A stretch of DNA of 17,845 bases, from positions 1 through 17,845 of the forward strand of contig JADJAH010000010.1 of NCBI GenBank assembly GCA_016704345.1, written 5' to 3'. Below the pieces are notes generated by a model that saw only the letters and a program-made list of their open reading frames with translations, made no database searches and was not told the DNA's origin. The translations under genes and the position numbers were made by a program. This document shows positions 8,301-14,707 of this stretch, one piece after another. The stretch's first letter is position 1. Each line of letters begins with the position of its first letter. Origin of the DNA: Ignavibacteria bacterium. GTDB lineage: Bacteria; Bacteroidota; Ignavibacteria; Tepidaquicellales; Tepidaquicellaceae.

Positions 8301-8667
8301 AATACAATTCAATCGTGATGAGAGCAGTGTTTCAATTCTGAAGATGTGTACTACAAAATACCGGCAAGCAGAATTAGCAATATGATGTGTTTCAATTTGT
8401 AATGGTTTGCCTGAGACATATTTTTGATTCAAAGCATTTTTTGACAAACTTATGACAATTCAAGATGTTGGGTTCGGTATTTTGATAAAGGTTTGATACA
8501 AATGATTTTAGTAATCCAATGAACGAATACTATTGCGGATTCATGAATTCAGACCTAAGTATTTACAATAAGCGATTCTTCTGAGTAGTAGCTCATTGCA
8601 GCAGACTATTTTCAACAAGAAGAAGGAATCGAATTTTTAGCTTCCCTACATTTAACTCAAAATCAAA
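8301..8667. other. Non-coding stretch before the acyl operon
   Basis: No recognisable gene. It holds promoter P3 (8453-8484) and otherwise A/T-rich sequence with stops in all frames; it may be remains of the decayed gene upstream. If P3 drives the operon, the leader would be about 180 bases, longer than those of the other P-type promoters here. Confidence 0.6.
8453..8484 (+). promoter_or_regulatory. Promoter P3, candidate promoter of the acyl operon
   Basis: TGACAATTCAA from 8453 and GTATTTTG at 8477-8484: the 23-base spacing is as in P1, P2, P4 and P5, but the -7 box departs from TAnnTTTG by its first base or by one position. The spacer shares GGTTCGGT with P1. No other box is visible before the ATG at 8668. 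Confidence 0.5.
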
Positions 8668-9141
8668 ATGAGGTATATATTCCTTGATAAGATCCTGAAA
8701 CTTAGGGCATATGAAGAGATACTTGCCGTTAAACACCTTACGATTTCAGAAGACTTCTTTGCTGACCACTTCCCCGGATTTCCAGTAATGCCCGGTGCAC
8801 TCCAAATTGAAGCCGCAGCACAGGCAGCATCTGCTCTCCTTGAAATTTCAAATGGTCTTAGCAGAAAGGCCTACCTGTTAATGGTTGACAAAGCCAAATT
8901 CAGGCAATTGGTCAGACCGGGACAAGAACTATTGATTAAAGCAAAGATAGAATCAATTAATGAGAACTCTGCGCAGGTTTATGCACAGATAACAGAAAGT
9001 TCCGTAAAGGTAATGGATTGTACTTTGCTAATGGGACTTGGAGACATCAATGTGTTTTACCCAACAAAGACAAGGGAAATTATTGAAGCCTACTATGACT
9101 ATTGGATGGAAGGTGTGGAAATCAATAAAAACTATGAATGA
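8668..9141 (+). CDS. FabZ-like 3-hydroxyacyl-ACP dehydratase (hotdog fold)
   Basis: 157 residues. It should remove water from 3-hydroxyacyl-ACP to give trans-2-enoyl-ACP in the cytoplasm. The active-site block reads HFPGFPVMPGALQIEAAAQ, with His34 and Glu48 spaced 14 apart exactly as the catalytic His and Glu of FabZ. The following stretch KAYLLMVDKAKFRQLVRPG matches the FabZ strand that carries the substrate tunnel, and LLIKAKIES closes the fold. No good ribosome-binding site precedes the ATG, which is common in Bacteroidota. Its TGA overlaps the ATG of the next gene (ATGA), so the two are translationally coupled. It has a longer and more acidic/aromatic C terminus than usual FabZ (EAYYDYWMEGVE). 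Because the set is accessory I leave the symbol empty; a separate housekeeping fabZ probably exists elsewhere. Confidence 0.88.
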   Translation: MRYIFLDKILKLRAYEEILAVKHLTISEDFFADHFPGFPVMPGALQIEAAAQAASALLEISNGLSRKAYLLMVDKAKFRQLVRPGQELLIKAKIESINENSAQVYAQITESSVKVMDCTLLMGLGDINVFYPTKTREIIEAYYDYWMEGVEINKNYE

Positions 9142-10437
9142 TTATGAGAAAAGTAGTTGTCAGCGGAATTGGTATAGTATCACCATTTGGTAATGGTACA
9201 GATATCTTTTGGCAAGGTATCTCCAAAGGCAAAACTGCTGCAAGATTAATATCCGCATTTGATGCTTCAGACTTTCCAACCAGGTTTTGCGCGAATGTTC
9301 CTTTAGGTGACACAGAATTGGATGCACTTATCGAGAATCAAAAAACAATAAAGACCCTGTCCCGCCCAGGCAAGTTAGCAATCATTGCCGTTCAGGAAGC
9401 CGTCAAACATTCAGGTATCGATCCCGACAGAGTCAACAATTTCAGATTCGGAACATCTATTGGAGCAGCAGGTCTTGGACTGACAGATATTGATTATACA
9501 AAGAACCTGGTTAAGTTAGTAAGAGATTCAGAAGCAGGAAAAGATGATTTCTTTTCACAACTTTGGTATGGAGTTTCAAGAAAACTTCATCCGATGACCC
9601 CATTGAAGAATCTGTCAAACATCCCGACTGCACAAATTGCCATAAAGTATAAAGCAATGGGTGAATGTCTTACAGTCACAACAGCATGCACTTCTTCATC
9701 ACAGGCTATTGGCGAAGCGTATCGCAAGATCAAATACGGAATATTAGACGCAGCGATCTGCGGAGGAAGTGATTCAATGACATCTCCATTCGGTGTTTCT
9801 GCATTCAGCATACTTGGAGTAATGTCAAAGAACAATGATGAATACTTGACTGCATGCAGACCCTTCGATAAAACAAGAGACGGTTTTATGCTGGGCGAAG
9901 GATCTGCAATGTTTGTTATTGAGGAGTATGAGCATTGCATAAAACGCGGAGGGACTATATTTGCGGAAATTATAGGATATGCATCCACAAACGATGCATT
10001 CAGACTCACCGATGAACCTCCGGATGCTGCAGGTTCCGTGCGTGCAATGCAGAATGCTCTCAAAGATGCCTCAATAAGTGCAGAAGATATCGATTATATA
10101 AACGCTCATGGCACAGGCACAAAGATGAATGACAAGACTGAAACATATGCAATCAAGAGAGTCTTTGGTGAGCATTCAAAGTCAATTCCTGTGAGTTCAA
10201 CAAAATCTATGATAGGGCATCTCATCGCTGCTGCCGGTGCAATCGAATTCGCCGCTTGTGTTCTGGCACTTCAGTACAAACTGATACCACCTACAATAAA
10301 CTACAGATTCAAAGACGAGGAATGTAACCTCGATTATGTTTCCTAACACGGCCCGAGAAGTCAATATAAGAACTGTCCTCTCAAACTCATTTGGTTTTGG
10401 AGGGCAGAATTCATGTTTAATCCTTAAATCAGTATAA
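9138..10437 (+). CDS. FabF-like beta-ketoacyl-ACP synthase, one frameshift near the end
   Basis: Condenses an acyl primer with malonyl-ACP. Residues 1-401 read in one frame from ATG 9138 (a second ATG two codons later is possible). Catalytic Cys184 is in TTACTSSS, His324 in INAHGTGT, Lys356 and His361 in SSTKSMIGHLIAAAGA: a complete Cys-His-His ketosynthase. The visible frame stops at 10344-10346, but one base removed from the TTT at about 10338-10340 restores VPNTAREVNIRTVLSNSFGF then GGQNSCLILKSV and TAA at 10435-10437. GFGGQN is the conserved C-terminal gate loop of FabF, so the full protein is about 433 residues. The Cys motif is TACTSSSQ rather than the housekeeping TACASG, and the loop before it (HPMTPLKNLSNIP) differs from the common IPNM form, both hinting at a specialised substrate. 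The next gene starts two bases after the true stop. Confidence 0.9.
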
Positions 10438-10439
10438 TC

Positions 10440-10733
10440 ATGGAAGCTGTATCAGAAAAAGTGGAAACAACGGTTACAGAAATTATTTCCCGTTCATTGC
10501 GAATCGATGTTGGCAAGATCGTCGCACAAGCCAGACTCTTTGTTGATCTTGATGCAGAATCGCTTGACCTGCTTGACATTCGTTATGAAATAGAAAATAA
10601 ATTTGGCATCAAGATATCTGACAATGAAATTACAGAGAGCGTTGGCAGGAATCTTACTCAGAAAGAAATTGGTGAACTTCTTACAGTCGAAAGAGTAGTC
10701 TCTTTTGTCAAAGATAAAATAAATCAGCAATGA
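10440..10733 (+). CDS. Dedicated acyl carrier protein
   Basis: 97 residues. It should carry the growing chain as a thioester on 4'-phosphopantetheine. The attachment Ser is Ser41 in VDLDAESLDLLDIRYEIENK; helix II continues with FGIKISDNEI and a C-terminal helix TVERVVSFVKDKIN closes the four-helix bundle. Housekeeping ACPs have DSLD at this site; here the residue before Ser is Glu (AESLDLLDI), a form I associate with accessory ACPs of secondary or special lipid pathways. The N terminus (EAVSEKVETTVTEIISRSL) is longer than in AcpP. It sits two bases after fabF and its stop overlaps the next start (ATGA at 10730), so the four acyl genes form one coupled block. Confidence 0.88.
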   Translation: MEAVSEKVETTVTEIISRSLRIDVGKIVAQARLFVDLDAESLDLLDIRYEIENKFGIKISDNEITESVGRNLTQKEIGELLTVERVVSFVKDKINQQ

Positions 10734-11482
10734 CTCAGATCAATAAGACATTGAATGTTTTGGTGACAGGCGGAACACGTGGCATTGGCAGAGAAATCTC
10801 AAGAATGATTGCAGAGAAGCATGTCTGCAGGATGTTCCTTGACTATGTTCAGAATGATGAGGAAGCTCAAAGAACTAAAACTATTGTTGAAGGATTCAAT
10901 TGCGAGGCAGCACTTCTCAAATACAACATTTCCAATCCCGATATGATTGATGACATGTTTAATGAAGTCGGCAAATATACAAGCAAACTCGACATATTAA
11001 TTCATTGTGCAGCAATCAATTCATTCAAGCCATTGACAAGGATCAAACCAAACCAATGGGACCTTATCATGAACGTTAATGCAAGAGGGTTTCTCTATTG
11101 CGTTCAGAAGTGTTTGCCGCTGATGAACAAGGGTTGTATTGTAGCAATATCAAGCCTTGGCAGCAGAAAGTTCATACCAAACTATGGCTCACTATCACAA
11201 ACAAAATCTGCCTTGGAATCACTCGTAAGAGACCTTGGCGCAGAGCTTGCGCCTCGCGGGATTCGCGTGAACGGAATAACGGCAGGCATTGTGGGGACGG
11301 AAGCAGTTTCCAGGTTTCCGTTGTCGAAACTGGTTATTGAGGATGTTTTGAGAAGAACTCCAGCCGGAAGAATCGGATCTTTTGCTGATATTGCAAACCT
11401 AGTGGAATTCCTAATAAGCCCAAAGTCAGATTGGATAATTGGTCAGAACATTGTCATTGACGGAGGATATTCTTTAACTTAA
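10730..11482 (+). CDS. FabL-like enoyl-ACP reductase (SDR with Y-x6-K)
   Basis: 250 residues, short-chain dehydrogenase fold. Cofactor loop TGGTRGIG (13-20), HCAAINS (92-98, replacing the NNAG motif), NVNARGF (115-121), SSLGS (141-145), active-site Tyr152 and Lys159 in NYGSLSQTKSALE, and RTPAGR (209-214) followed by IIGQNIVIDGGYSL. The Tyr-Lys spacing is Y-x6-K; at the place where FabG has its YxxxK tyrosine there is Leu155. Y-x6-K is typical of enoyl-ACP reductases, and the SSLGS ... NY ... SKAALE ... NTPAGR pattern with residue numbers near 151/158 matches Bacillus FabL. So I infer reduction of trans-2-enoyl-ACP with NAD(P)H rather than ketoreduction. An automatic label of 3-oxoacyl-ACP reductase would be the main alternative. 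Its ATG overlaps the ACP stop; the lipoprotein gene follows after 15 bases. Confidence 0.82.
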   Translation: MTQINKTLNVLVTGGTRGIGREISRMIAEKHVCRMFLDYVQNDEEAQRTKTIVEGFNCEAALLKYNISNPDMIDDMFNEVGKYTSKLDILIHCAAINSFKPLTRIKPNQWDLIMNVNARGFLYCVQKCLPLMNKGCIVAISSLGSRKFIPNYGSLSQTKSALESLVRDLGAELAPRGIRVNGITAGIVGTEAVSRFPLSKLVIEDVLRRTPAGRIGSFADIANLVEFLISPKSDWIIGQNIVIDGGYSLT

Positions 11483-11497
11483 AAAAAGGGAGTAATC

Positions 11498-13168
11498 ATG
11501 TTATTCAAAACATTCAACTCCGAGAAGTATCGACTATACAGAGTAGCGATTAACTTCATTTTAATCCTATCTTACCTGATCACATTAAACAGTTGCTCAT
11601 CAAGTGAAACCTCTAAGCCGGTTAAGTTACCTATTCAAAGGGTTCTGCCTGAAGATTTCGGCAATTTCATAAAGATCGTTCTGAGAAACGGGGAAGTAAT
11701 AGACTGCAGAGGCACTGTAATCTCAACAGGTCAAGCTAAGGATTCCGGACTTATCATTATTGTCAGTAGCATTGATACTGTCAAGTCTGCTAAGGAAGGC
11801 CAACTCAAGATCACAAAGAAAGAATTAACGCGTGTTCCTGCAAAAGATATTCTTGAAGTATATATACAAAAGACTGAATACAGTTCGGGTTCATTAACAG
11901 TATTCTTGGTTGTTGGTATTATAGTTGTCTTGATAATCATTATCGCAATTGTTGTGTCCGGCGCAAATGAAGAATCGCCTAAACAATCTTCCAGCGGAAC
12001 AACTTCCTGCCCATATATTTATTCATCTGACGGCACCGGATTTGTATTTGATGCAGAACCTCTTGGCGGAGCGATTTGCGAAGGATTATCGCGCAGTGAT
12101 TATACAAATATGGAAAAGCTTCTTGCTGATGGAAACAGTTTCAGAATTCTGATGAGAAATGAAACAGACGAAAAGCAATTCATTGACGAATTGAAACTGA
12201 AACTGGTCCGGAAGGAACTCGGATACAGAATCACCCCCGATGCGGGCGAATCATTCTATACTTACAATAATACAACGAAGCCGGAATCAGTGAAAGACGA
12301 GAATGGCAATGATATCACTACTTTCTTTAGAGATGGTGATGAAGTTGCCTGGCAAACATATATGCCTTGCGACACTTCATTTTCAACACCTTCCAAGAGG
12401 CATGAGCTTAACTTCAAATTCAATAAACCTGAGGGTGCTAAGAAAGCATTACTGCTGGTCAATGCAGGAACGGCTCTTTGGGGAACACAAATGATTAAAA
12501 GTATGCTTGAAATGAGGGGCAATAAGCTTGATGATTGGTACACAAACGTGAATATGAACGGCAGCGAGATGATGAAGCTTTATGAATTCATGTTCCGTGA
12601 AGAATTATTCCTGATGAAATTGCATATTCTTGAAGGTGATAAATATGTTGAGAGAGGAATCATCCCGGCAACAGGGCCACTCATTATTGAAGATAGAGTA
12701 TTTTCTATACCTCTGGATAATGTTACTGGTAAAACACTTGAGATCAGGCTCAACCCGCCTCCGGGGTATTGGAAGATAGATCTTGTAAATGTTGTCTATG
12801 AATATGAACCCGTCAACAAAGAAGACATAACAGAACTGGATGCGGCATTCGCACAGCATAACGACAGCATGCAGATCTTGGAAGAGCTAAAGAGAAAAGA
12901 CAAAGTCTATTACCAAATGTTAAACATTGGTGATAAGGCAAACATCATGTTTGATGTTCCAGAGGGTTTTGACAAGTCAAAGACCGAAATTTTTCTGAGT
13001 ACCGCCGGTTACTATGAGATCAACATTGACAAATCACAGGAAGAAAAGACGGAGCATATTAAGAAAGTACTGAGTACACCGGGCGAGATCATAAACCTGA
13101 CTTTCGACCTTTACAGAAAGAAGGTTAGAGAGCTAAATGATCTTGTGAATTTGAATATGAGATATTAG
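11498..13168 (+). CDS. Large lipoprotein with internal membrane segment and SCPYIYS domain
   Basis: 556 residues; function unknown. Signal peptide with lipobox L-N-S-C, Cys33. Residues 34-130 form a small domain with IKIVLRNGEVIDCRG (58-72), shared with the 7414 lipoprotein. LTVFLVVGIIVVLIIIIAIV (133-152) is a strong membrane segment. After a Ser-rich linker (160-169) comes SCPYIYSSDGTGFVFDAEPL then GGAICEGLSRSDY (170-202), a motif I have seen in lipoproteins and secreted proteins of Ignavibacteria and Acidobacteria without known function, and about 350 residues of mixed beta sequence with LRLNPPPGYWKIDLV-like stretch near 425 and a charged C terminus. AAGGGAG at 11486-11492 is a strong ribosome-binding site, and only 15 bases separate it from the enoyl reductase, so it belongs to the acyl operon. 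A link between the acyl product and this envelope protein is inference from position. Confidence 0.85.
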   Translation: MLFKTFNSEKYRLYRVAINFILILSYLITLNSCSSSETSKPVKLPIQRVLPEDFGNFIKIVLRNGEVIDCRGTVISTGQAKDSGLIIIVSSIDTVKSAKEGQLKITKKELTRVPAKDILEVYIQKTEYSSGSLTVFLVVGIIVVLIIIIAIVVSGANEESPKQSSSGTTSCPYIYSSDGTGFVFDAEPLGGAICEGLSRSDYTNMEKLLADGNSFRILMRNETDEKQFIDELKLKLVRKELGYRITPDAGESFYTYNNTTKPESVKDENGNDITTFFRDGDEVAWQTYMPCDTSFSTPSKRHELNFKFNKPEGAKKALLLVNAGTALWGTQMIKSMLEMRGNKLDDWYTNVNMNGSEMMKLYEFMFREELFLMKLHILEGDKYVERGIIPATGPLIIEDRVFSIPLDNVTGKTLEIRLNPPPGYWKIDLVNVVYEYEPVNKEDITELDAAFAQHNDSMQILEELKRKDKVYYQMLNIGDKANIMFDVPEGFDKSKTEIFLSTAGYYEINIDKSQEEKTEHIKKVLSTPGEIINLTFDLYRKKVRELNDLVNLNMRY

Positions 13169-13296
13169 TCGCTTAGAATTGACATGATCAATTTTGAATT
13201 TCTGATAATTGAACATTAGATCCTCAGGTACCGTCTTCAGAAACCTGTGTTAAAGAAGATTGTGGTTCTTGAAAACCAAAGTGAAAGGAGCAAATA

Positions 13297-13537
13297 ATGT
13301 TTTACAAAATCATGATTTCACAAAAAACTCAGTAATCTCCGATCACTGCTAATCTGGATACTGGTCCTATCACAAGTGATAACTGTAAACAGTTGCATGA
13401 CAACAAAGACATACAAAGTTGAACCTGATGCACTCAGAACCGTCCTTTCAGACTTCTGCAATATGATTGTATCATGTTCAGAAGTCTCCTTCATTTCTTT
13501 GGCAAAAAATGATTGCAAGGAATATTCATTAGCATAA
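13297..13537 (+). pseudogene. Truncated third lipoprotein paralogue
   Basis: AAAGGAG (13284-13290) precedes ATG 13297. With one shift near 13318 the frame reads KKLSNLRSLLIWILVLSQVI then TVNSCMTTKTYKVEPDALRT, a signal peptide with lipobox V-N-S-C that parallels SYLITLNSC of the 11498 protein. About 15 residues after the Cys the sequence runs straight into the duplicated terminator hairpin (13450), and the frame ends at 13535-13537. The RNG-x-x-IDC domain is missing. The gene was probably cut down by recombination at the duplicated segment. Confidence 0.65.
13450..13500 (+). terminator. Terminator-like nested hairpin, copy 2
   Basis: AGACTTCTG (13450-13458) and CAGAAGTCT (13479-13487) are perfect complements; the loop holds ATGAT-TGT-ATCAT, a five-pair inner stem, better than in copy 1. 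A T-rich stretch ending in CATTTCTTT follows. It could end transcription from the 11498 operon or from the broken lipoprotein. Confidence 0.55.
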
Positions 13538-13596
13538 TGCAAAGTCAATGTCCGAAATCAGATGTTATAAGCTCCAAAGGATATTTTACAAATACA

Positions 13597-13629
13597 TGAC
13601 AATTGATGATTCACTTATCAATAGTTTTG
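13597..13629 (+). promoter_or_regulatory. Promoter P4 of the outer-membrane protein gene
   Basis: TGACAATTGA from 13597 and TAGTTTTG at 13622-13629, a perfect TAnnTTTG box, with ATTTTACAAA just upstream. The ATG at 13654 is 25 bases beyond the box, so the leader is very short but still holds AAGGAG at 13641-13646. Confidence 0.72.
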
Positions 13630-13653
13630 TATAACATTAAAAGGAGAAGTCAT

Positions 13654-14268
13654 ATGAAAAAGTTAATATTAGTTTTATTTCCACTGTTGCTGGCTATCAC
13701 TAACTGCATGGCGCAAGAATCAGCAATGAATTTTTCGCCGAGTATTATTAATTCATCTGAAGGATTAAATCCAAAGGAGCGCACCAGCGGATTCAGCTTT
13801 GGTGCCGGGTATGTAATTCCTTATACGAAGAATTCCAAGCACGGAGCCGGATTGGATATCTATCTGAATTATACAGGCAATACTTCCAAAAGTGTTGCTA
13901 TCCGTGGTGGTATAGGGTTTCAATACGCCGCGACTGATGATAAAGATGACCTTGAAAATTTCGAAGGTGATCAAGTATTGTTTTACGCCAAATTCGGCAC
14001 TATGGTTGGGAAAGTTGGAAGAAACAATCCCGTCAATTACTACGGCTTTGGAGAGTTAAGAGCAGGGCTCGGAACGGTGGACCTTTTTACCGCCATTGCT
14101 GCTGATATAGAAGGTGAGGAGAAAGAGGCATACTTTGACCTCGGATTCAACCTCGGCGGCGGAGTCAGTTTTCAGATCTCCGGCAATACAAGGTTCTTCG
14201 TTGAACCGTTAGTATCCTTTGCAACGAAATATAATTCTTTTGTTATCAGAGGTGGGTTTGAGTTCTGA
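13654..14268 (+). CDS. Outer-membrane beta-barrel protein, unknown function
   Basis: 204 residues from ATG 13654, chosen because AAGGAG stands eight bases before it and MKKLILVLFPLLLAITN is a proper signal peptide; an upstream ATG at 13603 in the same frame lies inside the promoter. Cleavage is likely after CMA or nearby (TNCMAQES); the Cys could also be a lipobox, but N-C-M is a poor match. The mature part alternates short polar and aromatic/glycine strands (SFGAGYVIPY, GLDIYLNYTG, GIGFQYAA, VLFYAKFGTMVG, YYGFGELRAGLG, AYFDLGFNLGGGVSFQ, FFVEPLVSF, FVIRGGFEF) and ends in Phe, as outer-membrane barrels do. Eight strands are likely. It has its own promoter and is the intact partner of the decayed gene at 8171. 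Confidence 0.8.
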   Translation: MKKLILVLFPLLLAITNCMAQESAMNFSPSIINSSEGLNPKERTSGFSFGAGYVIPYTKNSKHGAGLDIYLNYTGNTSKSVAIRGGIGFQYAATDDKDDLENFEGDQVLFYAKFGTMVGKVGRNNPVNYYGFGELRAGLGTVDLFTAIAADIEGEEKEAYFDLGFNLGGGVSFQISGNTRFFVEPLVSFATKYNSFVIRGGFEF

Positions 14269-14299
14269 GGTATCTATTTAGATCATCTAGTTTTTGGAC

Positions 14300-14346
14300 A
14301 TTCGTGTATTCGTGGCAGAGAAAAAGTTTGCCACGAATGCACGAAT
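14300..14346. repeat. REP-like long palindrome
   Basis: ATTCGTGTATTCGTGGCA (14300-14317) pairs with TGCCACGAATGCACGAAT (14329-14346) across an 11-base loop; 17 of 18 positions are Watson-Crick and the other is a G-T pair. TATTCGTGGCAGA recurs exactly at 14479-14491. It is only 32 bases after the outer-membrane gene stop and may also serve as its terminator, though only four T follow. CGTGGCA/TGCCACG palindromes of this type recur in many Bacteroidota-related genomes, to my knowledge. Confidence 0.65.
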
Positions 14347-14544
14347 TTTATGGGAGTTCTCGCCTCAGATGGTACACCAACCTCATTTGAAATCAAGCCG
14401 GTTCTTCGAGCTCATTTCCCAGCCAATGACCGGGTTTCTGTGCTTCAGAGAAACATAATGACAGTTTCAATACGCCTATATTCGTGGCAGACAAATTGCT
14501 TTCCGGCTTTAAAGAATTGTAGAAAGTAAAATTTTACAAAACTA

Positions 14545-14577
14545 TGACAATTGAACATATCCCTTTTTATAATTTTG
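14545..14577 (+). promoter_or_regulatory. Promoter P5 of the 5'-nucleotidase gene
   Basis: TGACAATTGAA from 14545 and TAATTTTG at 14570-14577, a perfect TAnnTTTG box, preceded by ATTTTACAAAA. The leader to ATG 14708 would be about 125 bases. Confidence 0.68.
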
Positions 14578-14707
14578 TTCGTGCATGATGCTTCAGACAA
14601 TCTTTTGACATTCACCATACAAGCTCATGACATTCGCACTTTCTAACAGATCTATTTTTGTAATGCTACAACAAATTAATCATTTCTCAAATACACGGAG
14701 GAAAAAA

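Larger units (their letters stand above)
13449..13770 (+). repeat. Diverged duplicate segment, copy 2
   Basis: Counterpart of 7973-8300. It contains the hairpin, promoter P4 and the start of the intact outer-membrane protein gene. The shared start at CAGACTTCTG is sharp, while the sequence before it differs (lipoprotein remnant here, intergenic in the other copy). Confidence 0.75.
14269..14707. other. Intergenic region before the 5'-nucleotidase
   Basis: No gene recognised. It contains a REP-like palindrome (14300-14346), a second single arm of it (14479-14491) and promoter P5 (14545-14577). The remaining 14350-14470 looks like ordinary A/T-balanced spacer with stops in every frame. Confidence 0.6.

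Noticed and set aside
8327..8397. GTGTTTCAATT twice, 60 bases apart, as a possible repeat array
   Set aside because: Only two short copies with no regular flanks; chance is likely in A/T-rich spacer. It is not a CRISPR array.
9587..10063. Minus-strand open frame of 158 codons
   Set aside because: Lies fully inside the ketosynthase gene, has no recognisable domain, and the plus strand carries the catalytic motifs.
10730..11482. Ketoreductase FabG
   Set aside because: The SDR lacks the YxxxK pair (Leu stands at the Tyr position) and instead has Y-x6-K plus FabL-like SSLGS and TPAGR motifs. FabG remains only as the fallback.
13177..13193. AATTGA-CATGA-TCAATT as terminator of the acyl operon
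   Set aside because: Six A/T-rich pairs without a clear T run; too weak to call. A TGACA-N23-ATTGA resemblance to the promoter family overlaps it but lacks a proper -7 box.
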